Shown in pieces: positions 26,088 to 34,757 of a stretch of DNA of 64,000 bases. The translations under genes were made by a program, and so were the position numbers. The notes under the pieces are model-generated. The model was not told the origin of the DNA and searched no databases. It was given only the letters and a program-made list of their open reading frames with translations. The stretch lies in the NCBI GenBank assembly GCA_036419695.1, contig CP143946.1, positions 2,164,001-2,228,000 on the forward strand, given 5' to 3'. Numbering within the stretch: the stretch's first letter is position 1; each line of letters starts with the position of its first letter. This DNA is from [Clostridium] symbiosum (GTDB lineage Bacteria; Bacillota; Clostridia; Lachnospirales; Lachnospiraceae).

Positions 26088-28190
26088 TCATTCTTCCTCT
26101 GCTGCACAGAAGGCCTCTGTGAATTCAGGAAGCGCCAGGGGGCGGCTGTAGTAATAGCCCTGGAAGATGGTGCAGCCCAGCTTCAGCAGTACATCCCGGT
26201 GTTCTTTTGTTTCCACATATTCTGCAACGACGCGGCAGCCCAGTTTTTTGGACATCTGAATCAGGCCGGATATGATCTCCTGGGAGCGTTCATTGGACAG
26301 GAGCTGCGATACAAGCTGTCCGTCCAGTTTGACTTCGTTGAAGATATCCGACTGAAGCTGGAGGATGGAATTGTGTCCCATCCCGAAGTCATCCAGGCTG
26401 AAGCCGATTCCGTTGTTTTGAAGAGGTTCTATCTGTTTTCTGAGATAGTCCGATATTTCCAGCGCCGCCCGTTCGGTGATCTCTAATACGAAATGGATGT
26501 TCGTCAGGTTATAACTCTGTATCGTAAGAAGCACATCATGAAAAAAGTCATTGCCATGGATCTGCTTTGGCGAGATATTAAAGGAAAGAAAGACATCATC
26601 TTTTATTTTCTTTTCCAAATTTCTGGCATCCGTACACGCTTTGTTCAGGAGGTACCAGGTCAGTTCATTTAAAGTTCCGCTTTCATAGGCCAGACTGATA
26701 ATCAGCGGAGGGGAGATATATCCCGCTACAGGGTGATTCCAGCGGAGAAGGGCCTCCATGCCATGAAGCTTTTCCCGGTCGGAAATCTGGGCCTGATAGA
26801 ATAGCTCTATCTGCCCCCGCTTGATTGCATTCTGCAGATCCATGGACAGGGTTTTTGCATAATGGTAGCAGGTGTAGCTGTGATGGAGATAACGGGGAAT
26901 CATACCCGTCTTCTCACCTGTGGCCATATCCTGTTCCATTTGGTGTATGGCCTGTTTGAATTTTTCAGTTTCATTTTGTTCACTCCGTTTGATAAACGGG
27001 ATATAGATCAGGGTGCCGATCATAATATTTACAAGCTGTAAAATACTGCCGGCCACGGATCCGGTGGCCTTATAGCCGCTTAAAAGCACCGGGACGGTCC
27101 ATTCCACAGAATGGGTCACGACGGGAACCAGGCCGATGCCGGTGGCCAGGGCGCTTATAAGTGTCAGGACAACCGGGGTCAGGACAAAGGGGATGAGCAT
27201 TGTAAAGTTAAAAATAATCGGAAAGCCGAATACGGCAATCTCGCTGATATTAAATAACGCGGAGGGAAACGCTACAAGAGACATCTTCCGGTTGTGGCTC
27301 TTCTTCGAAGCAAGGCAGAGAGCCAGTACAAAACTAAGGGCAGTTCCGCATCCGCCTAAAAAGACGAAGGTATCTAAAAATGTCTTTGAATAGATTTCAG
27401 TGGGGATTTTACCGGCTAAAATCAGGGCGCTGTTGATTTCCACATTCTGTTCAAACAGCCTCTTGGAAACGGCATCCAGTGTGTTCGTGCCGTGAATTCC
27501 CATGAACCAGAGCAGGTGTGTGATTACAACATAAAGCAGGATACCGATTATATTGCCGCTCAGGCCTCCAAACATTCTCAGGAACAGGAAGGAGCCGAAA
27601 TTGGTGATGTTATTACTGCCCCAGGCCATACGCAGAAGATATCCGGATAGGGTAAAGACAGAAATAACGGCCGACACAGGTAAAAGGCTCTGGATAGAGA
27701 GATTGAACAGATATTCCGCTCCGATGGTATGGAGCTTTTCAAAACGGCTGCAGAATAACAAAATGCGCCGGAAAAGGGAGCAGGACAGCAGCGTGATGCA
27801 CATGGCTGTAAAGACCCATTCGGCGTTGAATATGTAATCGTTCTGGCCGCTGATTCCACCGCAAAAGGCGAGAAAAGAGCAGACGGAAACAAGGGGATAG
27901 ATAAGAAAACGGTCGGGTTCCGACAGCATTCCATAAGAAAGGCTGATTGTAATGGAGAGAACCAGGGCAAGGGAATTCAGACTGATATTATATATGGTAT
28001 CCAGAAGCGTGGAAAGCATTCCATCCATCCAGGAAATGAGGAAAGTCTGATAGCTGTCACTGGGGAAGTTCCTGAACAGCAGGGCAAATGAACCTAAAAT
28101 GAGAACGGGGATCGCGATAGTAAGGCCCTGTCTCACTGCCTGGGCCCAGATAGAATTTTGAAATTTTGCGATGGATTCACGGCGGTTCAT
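26088..28190 (-). CDS. PTS EIIC-domain membrane protein fused to an EAL phosphodiesterase
   Basis: 700 aa. Residues ~1-405 are a PTS EIIC of the lactose/cellobiose type with about ten membrane helices; FMGIHGTNTLDAV near residue 232 is the diagnostic GIHG loop. A linker leads to an EAL domain (~445-690) whose catalytic positions look intact: MEALLRW, NISPKQ, EITERAA, DDFGMGHNS, KLDGQL, AEYVET and QGYYYSRPL. Prediction: c-di-GMP hydrolysis governed by a sugar-binding membrane sensor. No EIIA or EIIB gene is nearby. GAAAGGAAA precedes the ATG. Confidence 0.93.
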   Translation of the reverse strand: MNRRESIAKFQNSIWAQAVRQGLTIAIPVLILGSFALLFRNFPSDSYQTFLISWMDGMLSTLLDTIYNISLNSLALVLSITISLSYGMLSEPDRFLIYPLVSVCSFLAFCGGISGQNDYIFNAEWVFTAMCITLLSCSLFRRILLFCSRFEKLHTIGAEYLFNLSIQSLLPVSAVISVFTLSGYLLRMAWGSNNITNFGSFLFLRMFGGLSGNIIGILLYVVITHLLWFMGIHGTNTLDAVSKRLFEQNVEINSALILAGKIPTEIYSKTFLDTFVFLGGCGTALSFVLALCLASKKSHNRKMSLVAFPSALFNISEIAVFGFPIIFNFTMLIPFVLTPVVLTLISALATGIGLVPVVTHSVEWTVPVLLSGYKATGSVAGSILQLVNIMIGTLIYIPFIKRSEQNETEKFKQAIHQMEQDMATGEKTGMIPRYLHHSYTCYHYAKTLSMDLQNAIKRGQIELFYQAQISDREKLHGMEALLRWNHPVAGYISPPLIISLAYESGTLNELTWYLLNKACTDARNLEKKIKDDVFLSFNISPKQIHGNDFFHDVLLTIQSYNLTNIHFVLEITERAALEISDYLRKQIEPLQNNGIGFSLDDFGMGHNSILQLQSDIFNEVKLDGQLVSQLLSNERSQEIISGLIQMSKKLGCRVVAEYVETKEHRDVLLKLGCTIFQGYYYSRPLALPEFTEAFCAAEEE

Positions 28191-28331
28191 AAGGATTTCC
28201 TTTCGACGGCTGCATTTGTTGTAAAGTATACCACATTGCTATGAAAAAAACAAACTTCAAATATGTATTTACAGGTTCCGGCACGTTTCAGATGGAGGCG
28301 CATTATCATCCGGACTGCTTCCGTACAAATA

Positions 28332-28400
28332 ATAGAAATACTCCCTTTCAGGCAGATGAGCAAAAATAAGACTCATCTGCCTGAAAGGGAGTATTTCTAT
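28332..28400. terminator. Perfect 29-bp hairpin terminator
   Basis: The arm 28332-28360 (starting ATAGAAATACTCCC) is an exact inverted repeat of 28372-28400 around an 11-nt A-rich loop. It ends the RpiR transcript on the minus strand and isolates it from the EIIC-EAL gene. Confidence 0.85.
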
Positions 28401-28415
28401 ATTTTCCAACTTGTT

Positions 28416-29327
28416 TTAGTTTGTGGTTTTATCCATGTCATGGAAATCTTCTTTTTTGTTTTCCCAGATTTGAAGCTTATTTTCCGACAGGATCCGGTTT
28501 AGCCGGGCGTCACGTTGGCTTTTCTGTTTTCCCAGCCTTCTACCGATTTCGAGCAGCAGCATATCCGCAACTAATATATTGGGAGTCATAATCAGCCCGT
28601 ATTCAGTTAGATCACATGCAATTACGGCACGGAAGCAGTCGATATCCACATCATCTAATGAATCGGTGGTAATTAGGATTGCAGGGATACCAAGCCGTCT
28701 GCACAGGTGGATTACATTCGAGGTATTGATCGCATAGGGCCTGGAACCAAAGATCAGAACTAGATCTTTGGGAGTCATCCGTGACAAATAGTCGTAAATG
28801 TAAGATTCATAGCTGCTCAGGATTGTAATATTGTCCATTTCGGATGAGAGGGAGACTCCTAAAAAGTAAGCGGCGCTGTGGGTGGAGCGGGAACCGAACA
28901 GATAAACATGATCGGCGTTGAGAATTTCGTCGCAGACAGCATCCAGCTGGGTATAAAAAACAGGAGTATCAAGCCCCATGATAAAATCCTGGCAGTCATG
29001 AAACCAGTCGGAATAACGCTTCCACTGTCCGTTCGTACTCATTTGATAATTACGCTGTCTTAATTCATCCAGTGCCATATAGGTGTCCTTGGCACTGGAC
29101 AGGATAGAGCGCTGAAGGTCCTTTTTATATTCATTATAGCTATTGTAGCCAAGGGAATTGACAAAGCGTATGATCGTCGTGGTGCCGACGTTTGTTTTCT
29201 CTGCGGCTTCGGCGATGGTCAGCCCGCTGGCCTCCAGTGGATGTTCCAGAATATAATTGCAAATCTGACGCTGGCGTTTGGGTAAAATGAAACTGGCTGA
29301 TTTAATTCGTGTCAACAGATCTTCCAA
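28416..29327 (-). CDS. RpiR/MurR-family transcriptional regulator
   Basis: 303 aa. Residues 1-77 form the RpiR helix-turn-helix (FILPKRQRQICNYILEHP, ASGLTIAEAAEKTNVGTTTI, IRFVNSLGYNSYNEYKKDL); residues ~125-250 are an SIS sugar-phosphate-type domain with DHVYLFGSRSTHSAAYF and TPKDLVLIFGSRPYAI. Start is a TTG with GGATGG 9 nt upstream. It is divergent from the hydrolase/symporter cluster, so it most likely controls that cluster in response to a pathway metabolite. The tail after residue ~275 is highly charged. Confidence 0.9.
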   Translation of the reverse strand: MEDLLTRIKSASFILPKRQRQICNYILEHPLEASGLTIAEAAEKTNVGTTTIIRFVNSLGYNSYNEYKKDLQRSILSSAKDTYMALDELRQRNYQMSTNGQWKRYSDWFHDCQDFIMGLDTPVFYTQLDAVCDEILNADHVYLFGSRSTHSAAYFLGVSLSSEMDNITILSSYESYIYDYLSRMTPKDLVLIFGSRPYAINTSNVIHLCRRLGIPAILITTDSLDDVDIDCFRAVIACDLTEYGLIMTPNILVADMLLLEIGRRLGKQKSQRDARLNRILSENKLQIWENKKEDFHDMDKTTN

Positions 29328-29362
29328 GGCGGTTTACCATCCTTTCTTTAATTCATAGGAAT

Positions 29363-29391
29363 ATTATATACTATTTTAAGAAACTAATCAA
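29363..29391 (-). promoter_or_regulatory. Promoter of the RpiR regulator gene
   Basis: On the minus strand TTGATT (29391-29386), 17-nt spacer, TATAAT (29368-29363). Confidence 0.6.
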
Positions 29392-29433
29392 TCGGAAAAA
29401 ATAATGTTATATCACACAATTTAACCAAAAAGT

Positions 29434-29477
29434 AACCGTTTTGATATGGAAATTATTAAAATGGAATAAAAACGGTA
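29434..29477. promoter_or_regulatory. Candidate RpiR operator: spaced inverted repeat
   Basis: AACCGTTTT (29434-29442) and AAAACGGT (29470-29477) face each other in the divergent promoter region; a third CCGTTTT lies at 29530. Inference from position and symmetry only. Confidence 0.4.
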
Positions 29478-29485
29478 TAATTATA

Positions 29486-29514
29486 TTGACAAAATGAAAG
29501 AAAAGTGGTATAAA
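29486..29514 (+). promoter_or_regulatory. Promoter of the hydrolase cluster
   Basis: TTGACA (29486-29491), 17-nt spacer, TATAAA (29509-29514), just downstream of the candidate operator. Confidence 0.75.
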
Positions 29515-29558
29515 AATAATTATAAAAATTCCGTTTTACTAGAAAGGAAGGGACTGTT

Positions 29559-30506
29559 ATGAAAACAGGAAAAGTGGAATTCTATTCCCGCGGTATGAAA
29601 ATTGCCGGTTCAGTGTACCTGCCGGACACCTATCAGGAGGGAACAAAACTGCCCTGCATCATTCCCACATCCGGCATTACCGGGCTAAATGCAGTCTATC
29701 CGGCACTGATGGCCCGGCTGTTTACACAGTACGGCTACGGCTGTCTGGGATTTGATTACCGTGGCTGGAAACCAAGTGAGGGTGAGGTAGGCATGACGAA
29801 TTTTAACAGCGAGTACGAAGACATTGAAGCTGCCTATATTTTTGCTCAGCAGCAGCCGGAATTTGATGCTGAAAATATTGCCTTGTTCTGCTGGGGATTC
29901 TCTGGGCCGATCGGTATCCGGTTTGCAGTTGATCATTGGAAAATCAAATGTGTCGCTATTGGCAACAGCTTTGCCAATGGTGAGAGGGCGTTCCGCAATA
30001 CGCTTTCTTTTGAAGATTTTTTACTGCGCGAAAAGTGGGCGGAAGAGGATCGCATTAAGCGAGTTTTAACCGGCAAGGGTGATGTCCTGGATCCATATCA
30101 TTTCAACCAGCCTATTGATGACCACAATGGAGGTAAGTCCAGCTATATTGACGGAACCGTCCGAAATCTTGCTCCGGATTTACCGGATAAGATTGCCGAA
30201 TGGTACGGCGGACTTGAAAATTTCCCACCTAAGATGCCCTGGACCTGGTGGGATGATCATATGCGAATCGACGCGGAAGAATATGTGGGTAAACTGGAGC
30301 CCCGTGGCCTCTTTATTCTGACTGCGGACAAAGATGTGGGATATGGTTCCATGTATGAAAGCCGGATGCTTTATAAGGCGGCTGGTGCTGGTGCGGTCCT
30401 GTTTACCGTGGATGGTGCGCACAATGATTTCATGTATGACAACCACCCTGAATTCATCCGCATGGGGAAGGCGCTGGTAGCGTTCTACGATTCCTATATG
30501 AAGTAA
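29559..30506 (+). CDS. Alpha/beta hydrolase, first of two tandem paralogues
   Basis: 315 aa. Alpha/beta-hydrolase core: oxyanion strand LPCIIPTSGITGLNAVYP, nucleophile elbow CWGFSGPIG (residue ~113, with Pro at the usual last Gly), acid Asp in LFILTADKDVG and His in VDGAHNDFMYD. The layout resembles dienelactone-hydrolase or acyl-peptidase-like esterases; substrate unknown. No signal peptide, so cytoplasmic. AAAGGAAGGG precedes the ATG. About two thirds of the residues are identical to the next gene's product by eye. Confidence 0.88.
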   Translation: MKTGKVEFYSRGMKIAGSVYLPDTYQEGTKLPCIIPTSGITGLNAVYPALMARLFTQYGYGCLGFDYRGWKPSEGEVGMTNFNSEYEDIEAAYIFAQQQPEFDAENIALFCWGFSGPIGIRFAVDHWKIKCVAIGNSFANGERAFRNTLSFEDFLLREKWAEEDRIKRVLTGKGDVLDPYHFNQPIDDHNGGKSSYIDGTVRNLAPDLPDKIAEWYGGLENFPPKMPWTWWDDHMRIDAEEYVGKLEPRGLFILTADKDVGYGSMYESRMLYKAAGAGAVLFTVDGAHNDFMYDNHPEFIRMGKALVAFYDSYMK

Positions 30507-30604
30507 AGGGACGGGTACTGAAGCCAGAAACTGATTGTTTCCTGAACTATGGTGTATGGTGCAGGAAAAGCTCATTGTACAATAAAAAGAGGAGAAGGAG
30601 AGTA

Positions 30605-31552
30605 ATGAAGACCAGACCAGTAGAATTTTATTCCCGTGGTACAAAACTGTTTGGGACCGTATATTTACCGGATGACTATGAAGAAGGGACAAAACTGCCG
30701 TGTATAATACCTATTTCCGGCGTGACAGGATTCAATGCGGTTTATCCGGCCCTGATGGCCCGCATGTATACAAAGCATGGTTATGGCTGTCTGGGATTTG
30801 ATTTCCGGGGATGGAAACCCAGTGACGGTGATGTCACTAAGACGAATTTCAACAGCGAATATGAGGATATAGAGGCTGCGTATATCTTTGCCCGGCTGCA
30901 GCCGGAATTTGAGCCTGATAATATCGCCCTGTTTTGCTGGGGATTTTCAGGACCCATCGGAATCCGCTTTGCAGTGGATCACTGGAAGATCAAATGTGTT
31001 GCAATTGGAAACAGCTTTGCTAACGGTCAGCGTGCTCTGCGCAATGTGATGTCTTTCGAGTATTTTTCCCATCATGAGGAGTTTGCGGAGAAAGATCGCA
31101 TTCAGAGGGTGATGACGGGACAGGGAGCTATGACCAACGTGTACCTGTTCAGCCAGCCGGAGGATGACAGGCTGGGAGGTGCCTCCGACTATGTAGACGG
31201 CACAATCAGAAAACTGGCGCCCGGCCTTGCGGAAGAGATTAGCGGTTACTATGGTGGCCTGGAGAATTTTCCGCCCAAGCTTCCCTGGTCCTGGTGGGAT
31301 GATCATATACGCATTGATGCGGAGGAATATGTGGGGAAACTGGCGCCGCGCGGCTTGTTTATTGCAGCGGGCGATAAGGATACCAGCTATGGCTCTCTGT
31401 ATGAAGGAGAGTGTCTGCTGAAAGCGGCCGGTGCCGGCGCCGTCCTCTTTCCAGTCCACGGAAGGCATAATGATTTTATGTATGACGATCATCCTGAATT
31501 CATCCGCATGAGTAAGGCGCTGGTAAAGTTCTATGATTCTTATATGAAGTAA
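30605..31552 (+). CDS. Alpha/beta hydrolase, second tandem paralogue
   Basis: 315 aa from ATG 30605, with GGAGAAGGAG upstream. Same length and motifs as the preceding protein: CWGFSGPIG elbow, GDKDTSYGS acid region and VHGRHNDFMYDDHPEFIRM His region. Main differences lie between residues ~160 and 215 (cap or substrate-binding part), which suggests related but different substrates, or a two-subunit enzyme. The gene pair arose by duplication. Confidence 0.88.
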   Translation: MKTRPVEFYSRGTKLFGTVYLPDDYEEGTKLPCIIPISGVTGFNAVYPALMARMYTKHGYGCLGFDFRGWKPSDGDVTKTNFNSEYEDIEAAYIFARLQPEFEPDNIALFCWGFSGPIGIRFAVDHWKIKCVAIGNSFANGQRALRNVMSFEYFSHHEEFAEKDRIQRVMTGQGAMTNVYLFSQPEDDRLGGASDYVDGTIRKLAPGLAEEISGYYGGLENFPPKLPWSWWDDHIRIDAEEYVGKLAPRGLFIAAGDKDTSYGSLYEGECLLKAAGAGAVLFPVHGRHNDFMYDDHPEFIRMSKALVKFYDSYMK

Positions 31553-31567
31553 AGAGGTATTTGTAAA

Positions 31568-31585
31568 AACAGGCAATAGCCTGTT
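31568..31585 (+). promoter_or_regulatory. Short perfect hairpin after the second hydrolase gene
   Basis: AACAGGC-AATA-GCCTGTT without a T-run; may protect mRNA 3' ends or weakly attenuate read-through into the transporter. Confidence 0.35.
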
Positions 31586-31673
31586 ACCGTTCATATATCC
31601 TGCTGTTTAGGGGAAAGCGGCAGGGTATAGGAACAAATTTGGGGATACGTTTTTTTAATTAAGGGAGGGACTT

Positions 31674-31981
31674 ATGGAAGGCAACAACAAAAGAATGAAC
31701 ACCTGGAATGTAGTATTCGTCGGCTGTCCCATCACAATTCAGGGAGAGCAGCTCGGCTCATATGTGAAGGGACGTGTGATTCCGGGGAAACCAGGGTAGT
31801 GGGAATCGACGGCCGGATCAAGGCGGAAGTTGATTTTCCACAGGAGGCAGTCCTGCTGTGTGATGTTTCTCTGGAGGAGATTCGCAAAGCCAAGGCGGAA
31901 TATTACAGTCTTATTGAAAACAGAAGACCTCAGGATTATACCCTTTTATGCGAAACCAATGTGACGAAACGAATTACTTAG
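31674..31981 (+). pseudogene. Remnant of a nitrilase/carbon-nitrogen hydrolase gene
   Basis: A GGGAGGG ribosome site leads to an ATG and 41 codons (NTWNVVFVG, GEQLGSYVKG) that end in TAG; the following frame, open across the stop, encodes RVVGIDGRIKAEVDFPQEAV and LLCDVSLEEIRKAKAEYYSL, then ENRRPQDYTLL, which reads like the C-terminus of nitrilase-superfamily enzymes. The catalytic Glu-Lys-Cys part is missing. So this looks like an internally deleted, frame-shifted gene that once belonged to the cluster. The family call for the first part is weak. Confidence 0.5.
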
Positions 31982-31994
31982 AGGGGGAAAGTAT

Positions 31995-33353
31995 ATGTTA
32001 TCTTATTTTGAATCATTTAATGCGACGGCTTTTATGATTGACTTTTTCTGGGCATCTCTGTTTTTGGCGATTGGCACTGTTCTGCGCGCAAAGCTTAAAT
32101 TTCTTCAAAACCTGTTTATCCCTTCTTCTGTGATTGCAGGAATATTTGGTCTGCTGCTTAGTGGTGAATTTTTAAATGTGATTGGTTTTTCGGACCAGGC
32201 GGGAAGCTATCCAAGCGTTCTTATTATTCTGCTTTTTGCCACTATGTTGACGGGGCATCAGAAAAAAACGACCGGTGCGATGCAGAAGATCTGGGGATAC
32301 CGCGATACAATATGGACGATGTTTATGTGGAGTTTTATGCAGTTCGGCCTTGCTATTTTGGTCAGCTTTATCCTGTCAAGAACTCTGATGCCAAATCTGT
32401 TTCCGGCCTTTGGCCTTTGTATGCCAGGCGGCTTCTATGGCGGTTACGGCTATGGGAGCGCTATAGGCGGTGTATTGGAAACCTATGGCCTGGACAACGG
32501 TGTCGGTATTGGCTGTACCTTTGCTACCATCGGAATGGTGGTTGGAATTGTGGGAGGAATGATCAATATCAACATTGCAAATCGCAGAGGCTGGCTTAGG
32601 TTTACAAAAAAGCTGGGGGACATACCTGCCAGTGAACGGACCGGCCTTATTCCGCAGGAGCAGCGCACCAGTCTCGGCACAGCCACTATGAATCCGGGAT
32701 CTATCGATCCTCTTGGCTTCCACGTTGTAATCATGTTTGCCGTTGCAGGACTGGCCTGGCTTACAGAGTATTATGTGAAGCAGGCCGTCGGCATAGATAT
32801 TCCGGCGCTCTGCCTTGCACTTATCTATGGAGCCGTCTTGCAGGGAATATTGAATAAAGGTGGCGCCGGCCATTATGTTGATAAGGCAGTTATGACCAGG
32901 CTCGGTTCTACAGTAACGGATTTTCTGGTGTTTTTTGGCTTCTGCACCATTCGTAAGGATGTGATAGCGGAGAATTGGCCGGCGATTTTAATTTTCTCCC
33001 TGTTAGGCATTGCGGTCAATTTGTTTATGCTTTTTGTGATATCTCCGCGCAGCTTCCATGATAACTGGTTTGAACGTGGGATTATATTTTTTGGTGAGTT
33101 TTCCGGCGTTATGGCTACCGGCGTTACCCTGCTTAGGGTGGTCGATACGGATAATCAGAGCGGAGCATTGGAGGGGGCCGGCGTGGCGTCGATTCCGTGC
33201 AGTTTCTGGGATTTATTTCAGGTCGGTATGTATCCAATCTTCTGTGGCGTAGGCTTTACCGGCCTGATGGGAATTTTGGTAACCGCGGGTGCACCGCTCA
33301 TGTTTATTCTTATGCTTCTTACAAAATGCTGGCATAAACCGTTGAATAAATAG
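31995..33353 (+). CDS. GltS-like sodium/carboxylate (glutamate) symporter
   Basis: 452 aa with about ten to twelve hydrophobic segments. Similar to the ESS (GltS) family: ANLFIPSSVIAG-type start (LFIPSSVIAGIFGLLLSG), a glycine-rich re-entrant loop FGLCMPGGFYGGYGYGSAIG and its second-half counterpart around GEFSGVMATGVTLLRVVD. GltS imports glutamate with Na+; the actual substrate here is probably a related acid released or used by the neighbouring hydrolases. GAGGGGG precedes the ATG; the next gene starts 12 nt after its stop. Confidence 0.82.
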   Translation: MLSYFESFNATAFMIDFFWASLFLAIGTVLRAKLKFLQNLFIPSSVIAGIFGLLLSGEFLNVIGFSDQAGSYPSVLIILLFATMLTGHQKKTTGAMQKIWGYRDTIWTMFMWSFMQFGLAILVSFILSRTLMPNLFPAFGLCMPGGFYGGYGYGSAIGGVLETYGLDNGVGIGCTFATIGMVVGIVGGMININIANRRGWLRFTKKLGDIPASERTGLIPQEQRTSLGTATMNPGSIDPLGFHVVIMFAVAGLAWLTEYYVKQAVGIDIPALCLALIYGAVLQGILNKGGAGHYVDKAVMTRLGSTVTDFLVFFGFCTIRKDVIAENWPAILIFSLLGIAVNLFMLFVISPRSFHDNWFERGIIFFGEFSGVMATGVTLLRVVDTDNQSGALEGAGVASIPCSFWDLFQVGMYPIFCGVGFTGLMGILVTAGAPLMFILMLLTKCWHKPLNK

Positions 33354-33365
33354 AAAGGAAATATT

Positions 33366-34211
33366 ATGGAAGGTGATGCAGATGAATTACTTCGGGGTGC
33401 CTATGATTTGCATATGCATTCGGCTCCTTCCCCCTTTCACCGGTTACTGGATGATTTCCAGCTGCTTAGAGAAGCGGGACAGGCGGGGATGGCGGGGATA
33501 CTGCTGAAAAGCCATTATGAATCCACCGCTGTCCGGGCAGAATTGGCAAATCTGTATGCGGGGAGTTCTGCAAAAGCCTATGGAGCAATTGCCCTGAACT
33601 GGCCGGTGGGAGGCCTGAATCCCTATGCCGTATATAATGCCTTGAAGCGCGGGGCAAAAATCGTATTTATGCCTACCAGGGATGCAAAAAATTGTCTGGC
33701 CTCCGGTGATATGCCAGGAGATTTTTTCCGGCGGCCCGGAATTGGAATTCTGGCGGAGGATGGACGTCTGAAGCCGGAGGTGATTGAAATCATGGCGGCA
33801 GTGAAGGAGTACGGCGCTGTGTTGGCCACTGGTCATATAAGTCCTGAGGAGAGTATCCTTCTCTGTAAGGCCGGAATTCAGGCCGGTGTCCGTATGATTA
33901 TGACTCACCCGGAGTTTGGCCGGACCAGGATTCCGGCCGAGGTACAGAAGGAACTGGCAGAACTGGGCGTATACATAGAAAAATGCTGGTACAATATTGG
34001 GGAACAGGAATGCTCAGCGGCGGAGATGGCCGCCCATATCAGGACAGTGGGGGCTTCCCGCTGCTATATGACGACGGATCGCGGACAGTCTGATCGGGAA
34101 CATCCAGTGGAAGCGATGAGAAGATTTTTGATTTCCATGTCTGAACAGGGTATCAGCCGAAGTGATCTTGATACGATGACCCATGTTTTGCCGAAAGAGA
34201 TTGTGTGCTGA
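33366..34211 (+). CDS. DUF6282-like metal-dependent hydrolase
   Basis: 281 aa. Amidohydrolase/PHP-like metal motifs are in order: YDLHMHSAPS near residue 13, LLKSHYE, GAIALNWPVGG, VLATGHISPEE, MIMTHPEFGRTRI and the terminal Asp in YMTTDRGQ. This set matches the DUF6282 group of TIM-barrel proteins found beside transporters; reaction unknown. Last gene of the cluster, ribosome site AGAAAGGAAATATT. Inference: it opens a ring or amide of the imported compound. Confidence 0.78.
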   Translation: MEGDADELLRGAYDLHMHSAPSPFHRLLDDFQLLREAGQAGMAGILLKSHYESTAVRAELANLYAGSSAKAYGAIALNWPVGGLNPYAVYNALKRGAKIVFMPTRDAKNCLASGDMPGDFFRRPGIGILAEDGRLKPEVIEIMAAVKEYGAVLATGHISPEESILLCKAGIQAGVRMIMTHPEFGRTRIPAEVQKELAELGVYIEKCWYNIGEQECSAAEMAAHIRTVGASRCYMTTDRGQSDREHPVEAMRRFLISMSEQGISRSDLDTMTHVLPKEIVC

Positions 34212-34311
34212 AAAAGGAGGAAATTAGTGTGAAGCAGATAATATAATTAATATTCCGGCGGCTATGCCGGAATTTGCAGAAATGACAGCTAAAAAATGAG
34301 ACGAGGAAAAG
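34212..34311 (+). other. Ribosome site and fragmentary frame after the DUF6282 gene
   Basis: AAAAAGGAGG is followed by GTG and only a few codons before stops; an adjacent frame reads NIINIPAAMPEFAEMTAKK to a stop. This may be the fused start and end of a lost gene. Weak evidence. Confidence 0.3.
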
Positions 34312-34347
34312 GGCTGCCAGGCACTAAACATGCTGGTGGCTTTTTTT
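34312..34347 (+). terminator. Terminator of the catabolic cluster
   Basis: GGCTGCCAGGCA pairs (two bulges) with TGCTGGTGGC and is followed by TTTTTTT. Confidence 0.8.
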
Positions 34348-34409
34348 GATGTTTTGTAAGCTAATCGAGGAAAATCAAGGGAAATCAAGGGAAATCCGGA
34401 ACAGCGGTC

Positions 34410-34438
34410 TTGACAAGTGCATGGAAAGTGTTTACAAT
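34410..34438 (+). promoter_or_regulatory. Promoter of ileS
   Basis: TTGACA (34410-34415), exactly 17 nt, TACAAT (34433-34438). Confidence 0.8.
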
Positions 34439-34444
34439 TAAACG

Positions 34445-34729
34445 GATAAGTACAAATAGGAAATAAAAAACTAAAATGTACAAAGACTTTGATAGAGACA
34501 GTAGTTCCGTCATGAAAACCAAAGCGAGGCCGGGGCGGTGGGAGCCGGCTGTGAGTAGGGCGGTAATGAAGATCACTCTGGAGTTTCAGGCTGAACCTGA
34601 TGCCCGACGGCGTCATGAGTAGGTTTTGACGGGATCCCCCGTTACAGGGAGCGCATATGAACGTATGCAGTAATAGGTGGTATAACAAGTAGGCCCTTGT
34701 CCTGTTACAGGATAGAGGCCTGTTTTTTT
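34445..34729 (+). promoter_or_regulatory. T-box leader (isoleucine) with terminator
   Basis: A ~285-nt structured leader between promoter and ileS. Stem I lies around 34480-34625 and contains a candidate Ile specifier ATC at 34572-34574; the T-box-like sequence AGGTGGTATAACA lies just before a terminator (AGGCCCTTGTCCTG pairing with CAGGATAGAGGCCT, then TTTTTTT, 34691-34729). Uncharged tRNA-Ile would stabilise the antiterminator. The T-box sequence departs from the usual AGGGTGGNACCGCG. Confidence 0.8.
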
Positions 34730-34757
34730 ATTATATGGGAATTAGGAGGAATGAATC

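Noticed and set aside
34224..34688. 154-codon minus-strand frame across the ileS leader
   Set aside because: Covers the promoter, T-box and a terminator; no ribosome site.
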